Source: Anaerolineaceae bacterium (GTDB taxonomy: Bacteria; Chloroflexota; Anaerolineae; Anaerolineales; Anaerolineaceae). From it: 64,000 nt of DNA. The translations under genes and the position numbers were made by a program. Under the pieces are notes generated by a model, which was not told where the DNA came from, made no database searches, and saw only the letters and a list, made by a program, of their open reading frames with translations. Shown piece by piece: positions 35,137 through 44,185 of this stretch (the stretch's first letter is position 1; each line of letters begins with the position of its first letter). The stretch spans positions 1 to 64,000 of the forward strand of contig PABH01000024.1 of the NCBI GenBank assembly GCA_002702705.1, in the 5' to 3' direction.

Positions 35137-36012
35137 ATGAAAACATTTTTACAAAGCAGCGTCGGCAAAATCATTCGATTTGTTTTTATTTTTCTTTTTG
35201 TGGCGGCGGCCGTTTTTCTGCTGCTGCGGCGAATGAACTGGCAGCCCTTACAATCTGCCAACCTGCAGTACAATCTCGTTTTGGCGATCTTGCTGGTGTT
35301 TCTGCCGTTAGCGGCCTTCCTGGTGGTGTGGGCTTTGCGTTTTTGGGGATACCGCAGGAAACCGTGGACGGTTTTGGTGACCGCTTATGCCCTGCCGCTG
35401 CTGGCCGTGATCATCATTCATCTCCGTCTGATGGCTGTCGATTCACCTTTGCTGGCGGGTGGGCTTTCCGCTAACATCTATCGCTCTACCTGGCAGCCCC
35501 TGTATTATCTGTGGCAAACCTTTGTGTTGTTGTTTTCCGGCTGGTTTTTGTTTCCACGCTCAGGTGCAGTGAGGAGCGCTTCTTTTAAAGAGATGATGGC
35601 TGGACTGGTCACCGGTTTGGGGCTTGGTTTAGGGGCTGCCTTTTTTTGCAGTATCCTGATTCATCAATTTCGACTTTCCGGCAGGGTGATTACCACACCC
35701 GATCCGCCCGGTTTGTTACTATGGATGGTATTGGCGGTGGGGTTAACCCTCAGCCCGTATGCGGTGCAGTATTTTTACCGCACCATTTTGGAACCCTATT
35801 GGGCCAAAACCTATTCCGAACCGGTTGTGATATTGATGACAGCTGCCGTGTTTGCCCTGGTGCAGGCCCGGCTGCTGCTTTTGCCGGTTGCTTTTGCGGC
35901 TGGGTTGGGGTTCAGCTTGCTGTTCCGGCGGACTGCTTTATGGCCGGCGGCGGTAGCCCATGCGGTATTTAATCTGGTCCTGTTTGGTTTGGGTTGGTTT
36001 TTGGTGATTTGA
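35137..36012 (+). CDS. CPBP-type membrane protein lacking catalytic residues
   Basis: The 291-residue protein has seven to eight hydrophobic helices and resembles CPBP intramembrane proteases. The family normally has EExxxR, FxxxH and HxxxN motifs. Here the first region reads LSPYAVQYFYRTIL, without the two glutamates. The second reads FALVQARLL, with Gln instead of His. Only AHAVFNLV keeps the HxxxN pattern. It is therefore probably a non-proteolytic relative. A TAAAAT lies 7 nt before the ATG with no ribosome binding site, another possible leaderless start. Confidence 0.65.
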   Translation: MKTFLQSSVGKIIRFVFIFLFVAAAVFLLLRRMNWQPLQSANLQYNLVLAILLVFLPLAAFLVVWALRFWGYRRKPWTVLVTAYALPLLAVIIIHLRLMAVDSPLLAGGLSANIYRSTWQPLYYLWQTFVLLFSGWFLFPRSGAVRSASFKEMMAGLVTGLGLGLGAAFFCSILIHQFRLSGRVITTPDPPGLLLWMVLAVGLTLSPYAVQYFYRTILEPYWAKTYSEPVVILMTAAVFALVQARLLLLPVAFAAGLGFSLLFRRTALWPAAVAHAVFNLVLFGLGWFLVI

Positions 36013-36021
36013 AAAATTCCC

Positions 36022-36049
36022 TTGACATGATATTAAACTTGATTATAAT
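36022..36049 (+). promoter_or_regulatory. Promoter of tRNA-Asn
   Basis: TTGACA (36022-36027) and TATAAT (36044-36049) are separated by 16 bp, and the tRNA begins 12 nt later. Both hexamers are consensus. Confidence 0.88.
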
Positions 36050-36060
36050 AATGAAGCCGT

Positions 36061-36133
36061 TCCTCGATAGCTCAATCGGCAGAGCAAGCGGCTGTTAACC
36101 GCTAGGTTCGTGGTTCGAGTCCACGTCGAGGAG
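36061..36133 (+). tRNA. tRNA-Asn (GTT anticodon)
   Basis: A 73-nt cloverleaf has acceptor stem TCCTCGA/TCGAGGA, an anticodon arm AGCGG/CCGCT enclosing CTGTTAA (anticodon GTT) and the T-loop GGTTCGAGTCC. The discriminator is G and CCA is not encoded. Confidence 0.95.
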
Positions 36134-36144
36134 CCTTTTTATTT

Positions 36145-36179
36145 AAAGCCTTTCGCAAAACTGCGAAAGGCTTTTTTTT
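36145..36179. terminator. Terminator between tRNA-Asn and the ABC ATPase gene
   Basis: AAAGCCTTTCGCA and TGCGAAAGGCTTT form a strong stem followed by TTTTTTTT. It lies between convergent genes, so it can serve tRNA-Asn and, on the other strand, the ABC operon end. Confidence 0.85.
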
Positions 36180-36917
36180 CTAGTGAACCCCACCCCGAGC
36201 AAGTTCCATAATTTCGGCTTTGCTGGTATAACTGCGCACCAGATTGCCGTCTTGCATAAAGAGGACACGGTCCGTGTATTCACACATGCGTAAGTCGTGG
36301 GTGACCATGATGCCGGCCCGGTTTTGTTCGTGGATCAGGCTGGCAAAGGTTTGTACGACCTGGTAAGCACGTTCCGTATCCAGGCTGGCTGTCGGCTCAT
36401 CGGCTAAAACCAGGCTCGGGTTATGAATTAACGCTCGAGCAATTGCCACTCGCTGCTGCTGACCGCCGGATAATTGGCCGGGAAGGTTGTGCAGGCGTTC
36501 GCTGAGCCCCAAACGAGATAATAATTCCCGTGCTCGTAGTTTGCCAACCTTGTCGAGTTTATTATTTAAGCGCAGCATTAGTTCCACATTTTCTACCGCG
36601 GTTAAATAGGGCACCAGGTTATTGGCCTGGAAGGTGAAGCCGATTTTTTCACGGCGCATAATGACACGTTCTTTGTCACCCATCTCAGCCAGGTCCTCAC
36701 CATCCAAAAGTACCTGACCATTGGTTGGTTTGAGCAGTGCAGCCAAGATAGAGAGCATGGTCGTTTTTCCGGAGCCGCTGGGTCCAACCAAGGCAACAAA
36801 TTCTCCCGGTTTTACTTGCAGTGAGACATCATTGACGGCATTAATCGAACCGGATTCACTTTGATAGGTTTTAATAACAGATTTTGTTTCCAGTGCATAT
36901 GATGTTTGTGTTTTCAT
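36180..36917 (-). CDS. ABC transporter ATP-binding protein (MacB/LolD type)
   Basis: The 245-residue ATPase has Walker A GPSGSGKTT (about residues 40-48), the Q-loop, the signature LSGGQQQR and Walker B LVLADEPTASLD. The closest types by appearance are MacB/LolD-family ATPases that drive FtsX-like permeases. The ATGA overlap with the permease gene upstream shows an operon of ATPase, permease, membrane-fusion lipoprotein and peroxiredoxin-like protein. Confidence 0.93.
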   Translation of the reverse strand: MKTQTSYALETKSVIKTYQSESGSINAVNDVSLQVKPGEFVALVGPSGSGKTTMLSILAALLKPTNGQVLLDGEDLAEMGDKERVIMRREKIGFTFQANNLVPYLTAVENVELMLRLNNKLDKVGKLRARELLSRLGLSERLHNLPGQLSGGQQQRVAIARALIHNPSLVLADEPTASLDTERAYQVVQTFASLIHEQNRAGIMVTHDLRMCEYTDRVLFMQDGNLVRSYTSKAEIMELARGGVH

Positions 36918-38086
36918 GATGACAACCCCAAAGCTTTTAATGGTTCAATTCTTACGGCATATCGGATGGAAACCAAACCACCTAATGGACCGATCAGGAT
37001 CAAGGCAACGATGGCAATGGCAGAAGTAGTGCCGTTAAACACGATCGGTACTGTTGGCGGGAAAAATAACGAGAACATAAAAGTAAACAACCCGCCAATC
37101 AACACACCAATCAAGGTCACGAGTGTAATTTGAATGATGGACGAAATTGCAACAGCCGGATTCGCCGTCCCGATGGCTTTTAACACCCCAATTTGGGCTA
37201 CTTTTTGCAAAATTTGAATTTGGAAAAATCCACCAATGACCAAAATCCCGATGAAGAGCGTAAACCCACCCTGCGTGTTTAATGTGCTTTGTTGGGCGGA
37301 ATATCCGGGCAAAGCCTGGATTGTTTCAATTTTTGTAGCGGTTTCAATTTTATCGACCTGCGTTTCCAAACGCTGCTGAACAAGTTCAAGTTGAGATGGA
37401 TTTTCCAATTTGACCAGAACAACATTTGCAACCAGGTTGGAAGCATTAAGCTCTGCTTCGGATTTAGGACGGATGCGATCCCAGGTGTAAAAGGGAACAA
37501 AAATTGTGGGCTGTAAGGCAAATTGTTGTCCATCGGAGATACCACTGACGCGCAGTTCGTAAAATTCATCGCGGGTTCCTTGGGTAACTCGTACGGTAAG
37601 CAGATCTCCAACCTGAAGATTGGTTCGAATGGCAGTGTTTTTATCAATGATGGTTTCTCTGGCTAAATCAGTGCTTAACTGTGTACCTTCTAAAACGGGT
37701 GGTTCTCCTACATGTCCGGGTTCAATGCCCAATAAGGCTATCTTTAATGGCTCAGTTTCGTCATTAAACACCAGGGTGGCATTGGCTGTTCCAAATAGAC
37801 CACTATCAGCGACCCCGTCAACTCGCCGGATTTGAGCTAATCGATCTTTCCCTAAACGGCTGGCCTGGATTAAGAAATCACTTTTTTCTTGAAATACAAT
37901 CAGTTCTGCATTTAATTTTGAAAGATACTCGCGGTTTCCATTACCTAAACCTTCACCCAATGCAGCAATGAATAAAACCAGGAGGGTGATCAGGGCAATT
38001 ACCAGACTGACCAATAAAAATCGACCGCGGTTTCTCCAAATTTCTTTAATCGCTAGATATGTTGATATTGAAAAAATTTGTCTCAT
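36914..38086 (-). CDS. ABC transporter permease, FtsX/MacB family
   Basis: The 390-residue permease has one N-terminal transmembrane helix, a ~220-residue extracytoplasmic domain and three C-terminal helices (FTLFIGILVIGGFFQ; VTLIGVLIGGLFTF; AIAIVALILIGPLGG), the FtsX/MacB layout. I chose the start at 38086 (MRQIFSIS) because AAGGA lies 8 nt upstream; a start at 38113 would overlap the preceding gene. It overlaps the ATPase by 4 bp. Confidence 0.9.
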   Translation of the reverse strand: MRQIFSISTYLAIKEIWRNRGRFLLVSLVIALITLLVLFIAALGEGLGNGNREYLSKLNAELIVFQEKSDFLIQASRLGKDRLAQIRRVDGVADSGLFGTANATLVFNDETEPLKIALLGIEPGHVGEPPVLEGTQLSTDLARETIIDKNTAIRTNLQVGDLLTVRVTQGTRDEFYELRVSGISDGQQFALQPTIFVPFYTWDRIRPKSEAELNASNLVANVVLVKLENPSQLELVQQRLETQVDKIETATKIETIQALPGYSAQQSTLNTQGGFTLFIGILVIGGFFQIQILQKVAQIGVLKAIGTANPAVAISSIIQITLVTLIGVLIGGLFTFMFSLFFPPTVPIVFNGTTSAIAIVALILIGPLGGLVSIRYAVRIEPLKALGLSS

Positions 38087-38096
38087 ATCCAATTCC

Positions 38097-39053
38097 TTAA
38101 TCGTTACGGTCAAATGTGACAGAAGCGGTCATTCCCCAGCGTAAATTTTGGTTGGTTTCATTCAAAACCAGGGTTACCGTGTAGGTAATATCACCACGTT
38201 TTTCCTCAAATTGTTGTGCGATTTCCACTACTTTTCCGGTAAAATTCATTTCCGGCATGGCATCAAAAATAATTTGAGCATCTTGACCAATTTTAATGTC
38301 TACAACTTCCAATTCGGTCAGATTATCCGTCTCTATGACCCAGGTTGAAAAATCAACAATCTCCGCGACTGGTGTTCCAACAGAAACAAGCTGACCAACC
38401 TGGATATTTTGATTTAGGATCACACCATCCATGGTTGCCTTTAATTGATAGGCATCCAAAAGTGCCTGTGCATTTTCCAATGCCAGTTGGGCAACACGAA
38501 GACGAGTTTCAGCGGCATTCAACAGATCAGGGTCAATTCCATCTCCATCTTGCAGACGATTCAAGTTTTCTTTTGTTAATTGGTAGGCTGCGGATGCCAT
38601 TTCATAGGCAATTTCATTTTGTTCCGTTTCGTCATTATCAAATTGTTCTTTTGATTCATCCAATTGTTCTTCTGCCAGATAAAAATCCATTTTTGCTTGG
38701 GATAAGTTCGTGTCGGCTGTTCGGTCTAAAACGTCTAATGCTTGCTTGGCAGCTTGTACTTCTTGTTCGGCTCTTGCAACCGCTAAGGCTGTCTCAGTTG
38801 AATTTTCTAGTTTGGCGATAACTTCATCTTTTTGAACACTTTCACCTTCCTGAATCAATATCTCTGCAATTTTGCCCGAGATGTTAAAGGATTGAGTCAT
38901 TGAATTGACCGGTTTTAATCTACCTTCGGTAAGAATGGTGTTTGACTGTGCCACAACAGGGGTAGGGGTAGATTCTTGCGTTTGTGTGCTGCAGGCAGAT
39001 AAAATAAGTACTCCCGCTAAAAATAAAATAAATAATACAGAATGTTTTTTCAT
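38097..39053 (-). CDS. Membrane fusion (HlyD/MacA-type) lipoprotein
   Basis: The 318-residue protein has a lipoprotein signal (MKKHSVLFILFLAG followed by the lipobox LSAC, Cys at about residue 22). A barrel-sandwich hybrid segment (GKIAEILIQEGESVQKDEVI), a long coiled-coil hairpin (about 80-200) and a beta-barrel follow. Such periplasmic adaptor proteins connect an ABC exporter to the envelope. The start at 39053 is set by GGAGAAAAGGG just upstream; a longer frame extends to 39314 but lacks such a site. The protein precedes the permease by 10 bp. Confidence 0.88.
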   Translation of the reverse strand: MKKHSVLFILFLAGVLILSACSTQTQESTPTPVVAQSNTILTEGRLKPVNSMTQSFNISGKIAEILIQEGESVQKDEVIAKLENSTETALAVARAEQEVQAAKQALDVLDRTADTNLSQAKMDFYLAEEQLDESKEQFDNDETEQNEIAYEMASAAYQLTKENLNRLQDGDGIDPDLLNAAETRLRVAQLALENAQALLDAYQLKATMDGVILNQNIQVGQLVSVGTPVAEIVDFSTWVIETDNLTELEVVDIKIGQDAQIIFDAMPEMNFTGKVVEIAQQFEEKRGDITYTVTLVLNETNQNLRWGMTASVTFDRND

Positions 39054-39073
39054 TCCCTTTTCTCCAATAAAAA

Positions 39074-39688
39074 TTAAGCGTTTGTTGTAGGCCCCAGCGG
39101 CCCATCGAATGTTTGATCCCATTTGGTCGATAAAACCCCATTTAATAACAAATGTAGTGGTGGATGATCGGCGATATGGTCGTAATAATAAGGAAGTTCG
39201 ATCTTTCCTTGTTTGCTGATGATAAAGGTCCCTGACATTTGCATGGCATCCTGACCTTCCGGTGGTGTTTCGACCCGGTATCCTTTTTTTCCGGCCTGTG
39301 AGATAGCGCTCCACACCTTTGGGTTTAAGAAAGTTTGGAATAAATTTCCCCGTTCTAATCCGTAGGCTTCATAGGCTTTGCGTTCCGGATCGGAAAGGCA
39401 GAACAAACCAGGGGCATATTTGTTTGCAAAAATCGCTGTTGCTGCCGGTGTGCCTTGCATGATTACTGCAATATTCAACCCGGCTTGCTCAATTTCTTGT
39501 TTTCCAGCGACCAGTTCGTCCAGCATTTCCTTACATTGTGTGCATCCGAAATGGCGGGTGAATGCCAATAAAAGCGGGCGTTCCTGCCAAAGGCTTGATA
39601 GCTGCACCGGTTTACCGGAAGTATCCATGAGCACGAGATCTGGTGCATTGCGGTTAAAGTTCAATTGACTCTTTTTTACCATTGACAT
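39074..39688 (-). CDS. Peroxiredoxin-like (AhpC/TSA2) protein
   Basis: The 204-residue protein has a thioredoxin fold with the two cysteines in the motif FGCTQCKEM (near residue 49). These belong to the AhpC/TSA antioxidant family related to PRXL2 proteins. No signal peptide is present. It is the first gene of an operon with an exporter, so it may protect or reduce a substrate. The start at 39688 is uncertain by two codons (39682 is also ATG). Confidence 0.8.
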   Translation of the reverse strand: MSMVKKSQLNFNRNAPDLVLMDTSGKPVQLSSLWQERPLLLAFTRHFGCTQCKEMLDELVAGKQEIEQAGLNIAVIMQGTPAATAIFANKYAPGLFCLSDPERKAYEAYGLERGNLFQTFLNPKVWSAISQAGKKGYRVETPPEGQDAMQMSGTFIISKQGKIELPYYYDHIADHPPLHLLLNGVLSTKWDQTFDGPLGPTTNA

Positions 39689-39974
39689 AATCCTTTCTAA
39701 GAATAAACAGGATTATATCCGCCATGTACAAATTATGTATATAGAATGTATAATGTTTTTAAGGCTTACAAAGACTTCTTTTTTCTACAAAGAAGGTGTG
39801 GTCAATCTCATCACTTTAATAGAATTTTTCCCCATATTCCTTTCTGGTACCTACCCGGTTTATTTAATTTCCCCAATTTTGTAGTATAGTAATCGTAATT
39901 GAACTACGTATTCGTTCTAGAGAAAAAGCAGAGAAACCCAGAGAGATGAACCATTCTGTGGTTCAGGGAGGAAT

Positions 39975-40316
39975 ATGATGAAAGACTCACCATTTTTAAT
40001 CATAGCCGTTCCACGAATCCTCAGTGCGTATGCCATGCTGATTTTTGCGGCAGCATGGGTTGGTTTTGTGATTGCTTTGATTGTCAATCCGGCCTGGTTG
40101 GATATGCTTTGGAAATGGGTGCAGTTATTGCCCTTATTTCTTCAGGCTGTTTTTTGGATCGTTTTCCTGCCCGTTATGGTGGGGCTTTGGATCTGGCAAT
40201 CCGCCTTGTCGCTTCCCTTAACCATTTTGGCAGCTGCCGGTTTGGTAGGCTGGACATCCCTTGCCGTGACCAGTTTTTTGAAAACGTTTTTTGGCCCGGA
40301 TCTTCCGTCAAAATAA
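39975..40316 (+). CDS. Small membrane protein
   Basis: I do not recognise this 113-residue protein. It has three to four hydrophobic stretches (MLIFAAAWVGFVIALIV, FLQAVFWIVFLPVMVGL, LPLTILAAAGLVG). The ATG is preceded by GGGAGGA. The 286-bp gap before it contains no gene. Confidence 0.65.
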   Translation: MMKDSPFLIIAVPRILSAYAMLIFAAAWVGFVIALIVNPAWLDMLWKWVQLLPLFLQAVFWIVFLPVMVGLWIWQSALSLPLTILAAAGLVGWTSLAVTSFLKTFFGPDLPSK

Positions 40317-40402
40317 ATATACCCTGCTTCCTCCTTACAGCCAGTGGCAAATCGACCTGAAATATGCAAAAATGAAGGAGTATTTAAGTGAAAGGAAGGA
40401 AG

Positions 40403-40915
40403 ATGTTAGTCTCACAAGCAATTGATACAAAACGAGCGGTTCGGTCATTCACCGATCAGAAATTAAGTGAATCCGAAGTAAAAACGATTTTAAACGCAGG
40501 GCGCCGGGCACAGTCCGCAAAAAATATGCAGCCCTGGTCTTTTATTGCCATTCAAGACAAAAAGACCTTAAAAGATCTATCGGAATTGGGCACCTATGCC
40601 GGACATTTGGCCGGGGCGGCCCTGGGCGTGGCGATCTTAACCATCGATCCAAACCAGCGCTGGAGTGTCATGTTTGATGCTGGTCAGGCGGCGGCCTATA
40701 TGCAGTTGGCGGCCTGGGAAATGGGGATCGGTTCCTGTATGGCGACCATTTACGAACCCGAGAAGGCACGTGATTTGTTGGGTTTTCCCGCCGAATATCA
40801 TATCCGGGCTGCCATTTCGTTTGGATACCCGGTTGAAAAAAGTGTTCTGACCGCCCCTCCCAAAAAGGGAGGCCGTGAGTCCTTTGATGAACTTGTTCAT
40901 TGGGAACATTGGTAA
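40403..40915 (+). CDS. Nitroreductase family protein
   Basis: The 170-residue protein is a flavin-dependent nitroreductase. Its N-terminal FMN-binding signature is KRAVRSFTDQKLS and the further conserved segment is AGRRAQSAKNMQPWSF. The family reduces nitroaromatics, quinones or enones with NAD(P)H. ATG 40403 is chosen because GGAAGGAAG precedes it; an upstream GTG at 40388 is less likely. The substrate is not predictable. Confidence 0.88.
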   Translation: MLVSQAIDTKRAVRSFTDQKLSESEVKTILNAGRRAQSAKNMQPWSFIAIQDKKTLKDLSELGTYAGHLAGAALGVAILTIDPNQRWSVMFDAGQAAAYMQLAAWEMGIGSCMATIYEPEKARDLLGFPAEYHIRAAISFGYPVEKSVLTAPPKKGGRESFDELVHWEHW

Positions 40916-40998
40916 ACCATCTCAAAACCAATTATAATTTTTTGTTACCCGCTGTTTTTTATGCAACGGATTCGTTTGTTTTTGGGTGAGGAGATGGC

Positions 40999-41667
40999 AT
41001 GATATCAGACCAGGACATTTTGATTCGCTTAATTGTCGCTGCGCTATTGGGTGCAGTGGTTGGTTTTGAACGGGAGCGCACCGGACAGCCGGCTGGGCTG
41101 CGAACCCATATCATTTTGGTGGTAGGCGCTACCCTGACGATGACTTTGTCGATCAATTTGCCGATTGAGTTTAAGAATCTCACCCCGAATGGTGATCCAT
41201 CCCGTTTGGCCGCCCAGGTTATTTCCGGAATTGGTTTTTTGGGCGCCGGGGCGATTTTTCGTTATGGCCCCAGCGTAAAGGGTCTGACAACGGCTACCTC
41301 TTTGTGGACGATGGCGATTGTGGGCCTGGTGGTTGGGGCAGGGCATTATCTGTCAGCGGTGGCTGCGACGACGGTCATCCTGCTGGCACTGGTGGTATTA
41401 AATTATTTTGAGAGAAAATTTATTGATACCTACACTTCGGTACAGATCACGGTCACTGCTGATAACCGCATCAGTGTTTTTGATGAGGTAACGGAGACCA
41501 TTAAAAAAAAGGGGAAAATTATTGGCACCCCCAGCCTGGAAAAGAACTTTAAATCGGAAAAAATGGAAGTGATTTATACGGTGCGTTTGTCACCGACCAT
41601 TTCTGTGGAACCACTGATTGATGCGCTTGGACGGATTGAAGGCATCCGATTGGTAAAATTATCCTAG
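40999..41667 (+). CDS. MgtC/SapB family protein
   Basis: The 222-residue protein has five hydrophobic helices in its first ~140 residues with the family signature (GAVVGFERERTGQPAGLRTH near residue 18). The sequence GIGFLGAGAIFRYG and a C-terminal ACT-like domain follow. MgtC proteins inhibit F-type ATP synthase and are linked to magnesium limitation and intracellular survival. GAGGAG precedes the ATG. The gene is followed by a DUF3267-like gene. Confidence 0.88.
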   Translation: MISDQDILIRLIVAALLGAVVGFERERTGQPAGLRTHIILVVGATLTMTLSINLPIEFKNLTPNGDPSRLAAQVISGIGFLGAGAIFRYGPSVKGLTTATSLWTMAIVGLVVGAGHYLSAVAATTVILLALVVLNYFERKFIDTYTSVQITVTADNRISVFDEVTETIKKKGKIIGTPSLEKNFKSEKMEVIYTVRLSPTISVEPLIDALGRIEGIRLVKLS

Positions 41668-41702
41668 TTTTTTATAAAACCATTGTGCCGGAGTAAACCA
41701 CA

Positions 41703-42290
41703 TTGACCCGAACAGGAAATATTGAAAAAAAAGATTATTCCGTTTCCATGCTGCAAGCAAATATTTATGCGTTGATCATGACAGCGCCGTTTTTATTGTT
41801 ATTTGTTGTGGCTTATGGTCTGTATTGGGGATGGGCGACCATGTTGGAACAATGGGAGAAACTTCTTGATGGAAATGGCTCGTTTTTAATAATTTATCTC
41901 CTGTTTTTACTGGTTTTGTTCGTTGGCACGGTTTTTCATGAATTGATCCATGCTGTTACCTGGGTATTGGTTGGCAGAAAAAACTGGTCGAGTATTAAAT
42001 TTGGTTTTCAAGCATCGACATTAACGCCTTACTGTCATATTAAAGAGCCGATGTTGGTGAATCCATATCGGTGGGGAGCGGTCATGCCTGGTATCATTAC
42101 CGGCTTTTTGCCTGCTTTGATTGGTCTTTTAACAGGCAGCCTGGCGGTTTTCCTGATTGGATTATTTTTTGTGTTTGCTGCTGGTGGAGATCTGTTAATT
42201 TTATGGTTGATCCGCAAGGTGGAAAAGTCTGCATTGGTGGAAGATCATCCCACGCGGGCCGGATGTTATGTATTAATATCGCAGGATTAG
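41703..42290 (+). CDS. DUF3267-like zincin membrane protein
   Basis: The 195-residue protein has four hydrophobic helices and a zinc-protease-like HExxH in FHELIHAVTW (about residues 79-88), as in the DUF3267 family. The TTG start at 41703 has GGAG ~10 nt upstream; an internal ATG at 41748 is possible. Substrate and role are unknown. Confidence 0.68.
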   Translation: MTRTGNIEKKDYSVSMLQANIYALIMTAPFLLLFVVAYGLYWGWATMLEQWEKLLDGNGSFLIIYLLFLLVLFVGTVFHELIHAVTWVLVGRKNWSSIKFGFQASTLTPYCHIKEPMLVNPYRWGAVMPGIITGFLPALIGLLTGSLAVFLIGLFFVFAAGGDLLILWLIRKVEKSALVEDHPTRAGCYVLISQD

Positions 42291-42335
42291 TCTACGATAA
42301 GGTTTTTTTGTCTGGTTTTTGCAGAGCCTGAAACG

Positions 42336-43817
42336 TTAATTATCTAAATCCTGGTTAGTTGTCGTACAGGATTTGTTTTTACCGGATCGTTTGGCATTTA
42401 ATAAAGCCTGATCAGCTTGTTTGATCAAAACCTGCATATCAAGGGTTTCCGGTGTGCTGGTAGTGATGCCAATGCTGATGGTGGTAGAGAGGGTCTGGTT
42501 TGCTGTATTAATTTGAATTTCCGCAGCGGCCAGGCGCAAGCGTTCCGCCACCAAAAAAGCCTCTTCCGGACCGGTTTGGTTAAGCAATATGATAAATTCT
42601 TCTCCACCCCACCGTCCGAGCACATCAATTTCACGAATACCTTCCGACAAACATCCGGCTAATTTTTTTAGAAAGAGATCACCAACCGGGTGACCATAGG
42701 TATCATTGATGGATTTGAAATTGTCAATGTCGATAAACAGGAGGCTGAGTTGGTGCTGGTAACGTTTGGCGAAAAAGATTTCACGTTGGAACAACTCTTC
42801 AAACTTGCGGCGGTTAAACAAGCCCGTCAAATCGTCACTGGTTGCCATTAATTCCAGGCGTTTCTGAAATAAATTAACCGTAGCCACAGCCAGCAGTGTG
42901 ACCAACAAGGTGACAAAAACACCGACGGAAATATTAATCATCAATGAAGTGCGGGCGGATTTTAACGTGTCGGTTTTATCTTGTTCCACAATCAGGAACC
43001 AATCAAAATCCGGAAAATAGCGGGTGGATATGACGATATCTGCCTTACCGTTATTGTATTCATAGATGTTTGTGCCTTCGGTATTGGCAAGAATTTGTTG
43101 GCTGAGTGTGCCAATTCCAGGCAGATTTTTAATATTGGTGGTTTCGATCAATTCTTGATCAGGATGCACCTGAATTAACCCGCTGGCATCAATCATATAA
43201 ACTTCGTGGTGGTAACGTTCGCGATAGTGTTCCAGTGTTTTGCCGATGGACTGCATTTCCAGCCCAACGCCCGTTACACCCAAAAAGGTTCCGTTTTGAT
43301 CTTGCAGACGGTGATTAATAAAGATAGTGACCGTATCCTGGCTGGCTTGATTCGTATCCACATCCAGATCATATTTTTTGTCCGCCGCCCGAAAGGTGTA
43401 GTACCAGATGTCGTGCTCATCTGCGGTGCTGATTTGTTTTAAGATGCCGCCGTAATAATAGTAGTTTTTTGTGTTTTCGGAAACAAAAAAGGAGCTGAAA
43501 TAGCCGTATTCATGAATGATGCGGCTTAGGTAGCGGGTAATTTCATCCGTATCTTTTTCACCGGAATGAACCCAATCGATTAAAAATTCATCGTTTGCCA
43601 TCAGTGATGAATTTTCAATTGGGCTGATGAGATCCTGCTGGATTTCGGAGAAAATATTATCACTAATCAGGGGCAGGGTTTCTGTTTTTAAGTTGGTCGT
43701 GAGCGCATCACGGGTGATGCGATAACTGATCAGGCTGGTAAAAGTAAAAGTAAACAGCAGCAGGAAACATAAGATGACCAATAATGTTTTTCGATTATAA
43801 AAGGTTTGTTTTAACAT
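42336..43817 (-). CDS. Diguanylate cyclase with an extracellular Cache-type sensor
   Basis: The 493-residue protein makes c-di-GMP. It has a transmembrane helix (about 8-27), a ~270-residue extracellular sensor resembling a double Cache domain (VYMIDASGLIQVHPDQ), a second helix, and a C-terminal GGDEF domain with GGEEF active-site residues in RWGGEEFIILL. The active-site loop is intact. Start 43817 (MLKQTFYNRK) is chosen because the longer open frame is low-complexity and contains a divergent gene's DNA. It is divergent from the Lys-rich gene. Confidence 0.93.
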   Translation of the reverse strand: MLKQTFYNRKTLLVILCFLLLFTFTFTSLISYRITRDALTTNLKTETLPLISDNIFSEIQQDLISPIENSSLMANDEFLIDWVHSGEKDTDEITRYLSRIIHEYGYFSSFFVSENTKNYYYYGGILKQISTADEHDIWYYTFRAADKKYDLDVDTNQASQDTVTIFINHRLQDQNGTFLGVTGVGLEMQSIGKTLEHYRERYHHEVYMIDASGLIQVHPDQELIETTNIKNLPGIGTLSQQILANTEGTNIYEYNNGKADIVISTRYFPDFDWFLIVEQDKTDTLKSARTSLMINISVGVFVTLLVTLLAVATVNLFQKRLELMATSDDLTGLFNRRKFEELFQREIFFAKRYQHQLSLLFIDIDNFKSINDTYGHPVGDLFLKKLAGCLSEGIREIDVLGRWGGEEFIILLNQTGPEEAFLVAERLRLAAAEIQINTANQTLSTTISIGITTSTPETLDMQVLIKQADQALLNAKRSGKNKSCTTTNQDLDN

Positions 43818-43931
43818 GGGAATCCTGCTTGGGAAAAATTTCGCTGTAATAAATTTTAACACGATTGGGCTTGATGTCTGTAAAATGCAGCTAAAAATTA
43901 AAACACATTTTGGGGTTGTCGGTTCACTGAT

Positions 43932-43960
43932 TTGTACCACTAAACTTAAAATGGTATAGT
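43932..43960 (+). promoter_or_regulatory. Promoter of the Lys-rich small gene
   Basis: TTGTAC (43932-43937) and TATAGT (43955-43960) are separated by 17 bp, 39 nt before the small gene's ATG. Confidence 0.6.
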
Positions 43961-43998
43961 GTGGTATAGACAGGTTCTCTTGAAAGGAGAAATTTGGC

Positions 43999-44136
43999 AT
44001 GGGTAAAAAAGATGATGATGACAAAAAGAAGAAAAAAGTAGACGAGAAGAAGGTTGATAAAGAGAAGAAAGAAAAGAAAGACAAAAAGGATAAAAAAGAG
44101 AAAAAAGACAAAAAGAAAAAGAAAGATAAGAAGTAA
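43999..44136 (+). CDS. 45-residue Lys-rich protein
   Basis: The short frame encodes MGKKDDDDKKKKKVDEKKVD and continues almost entirely with Lys, Glu and Asp, a highly charged coiled-coil-like or disordered peptide. AAAGGAG precedes the ATG and a promoter-like pair lies upstream. I do not recognise a family. It may bind nucleic acid or be a stress peptide. It is divergent from a diguanylate cyclase gene. Confidence 0.62.
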   Translation: MGKKDDDDKKKKKVDEKKVDKEKKEKKDKKDKKEKKDKKKKKDKK

Positions 44137-44185
44137 ATATTATTACTGACTAACAAACACGCTCATTATTCATAAATGAGAGTAA

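Noticed and set aside
39053-39314. Long N-terminal extension of the membrane fusion protein
   Set aside because: It overlaps the peroxiredoxin-like gene and lacks a ribosome site; the lipoprotein signal starts at 39053.
43818-44156. N-terminal extension of the diguanylate cyclase frame (113 codons)
   Set aside because: It is low-complexity Phe/Ser-rich and antisense to the Lys-rich gene; MLKQTF at 43817 is a better start.
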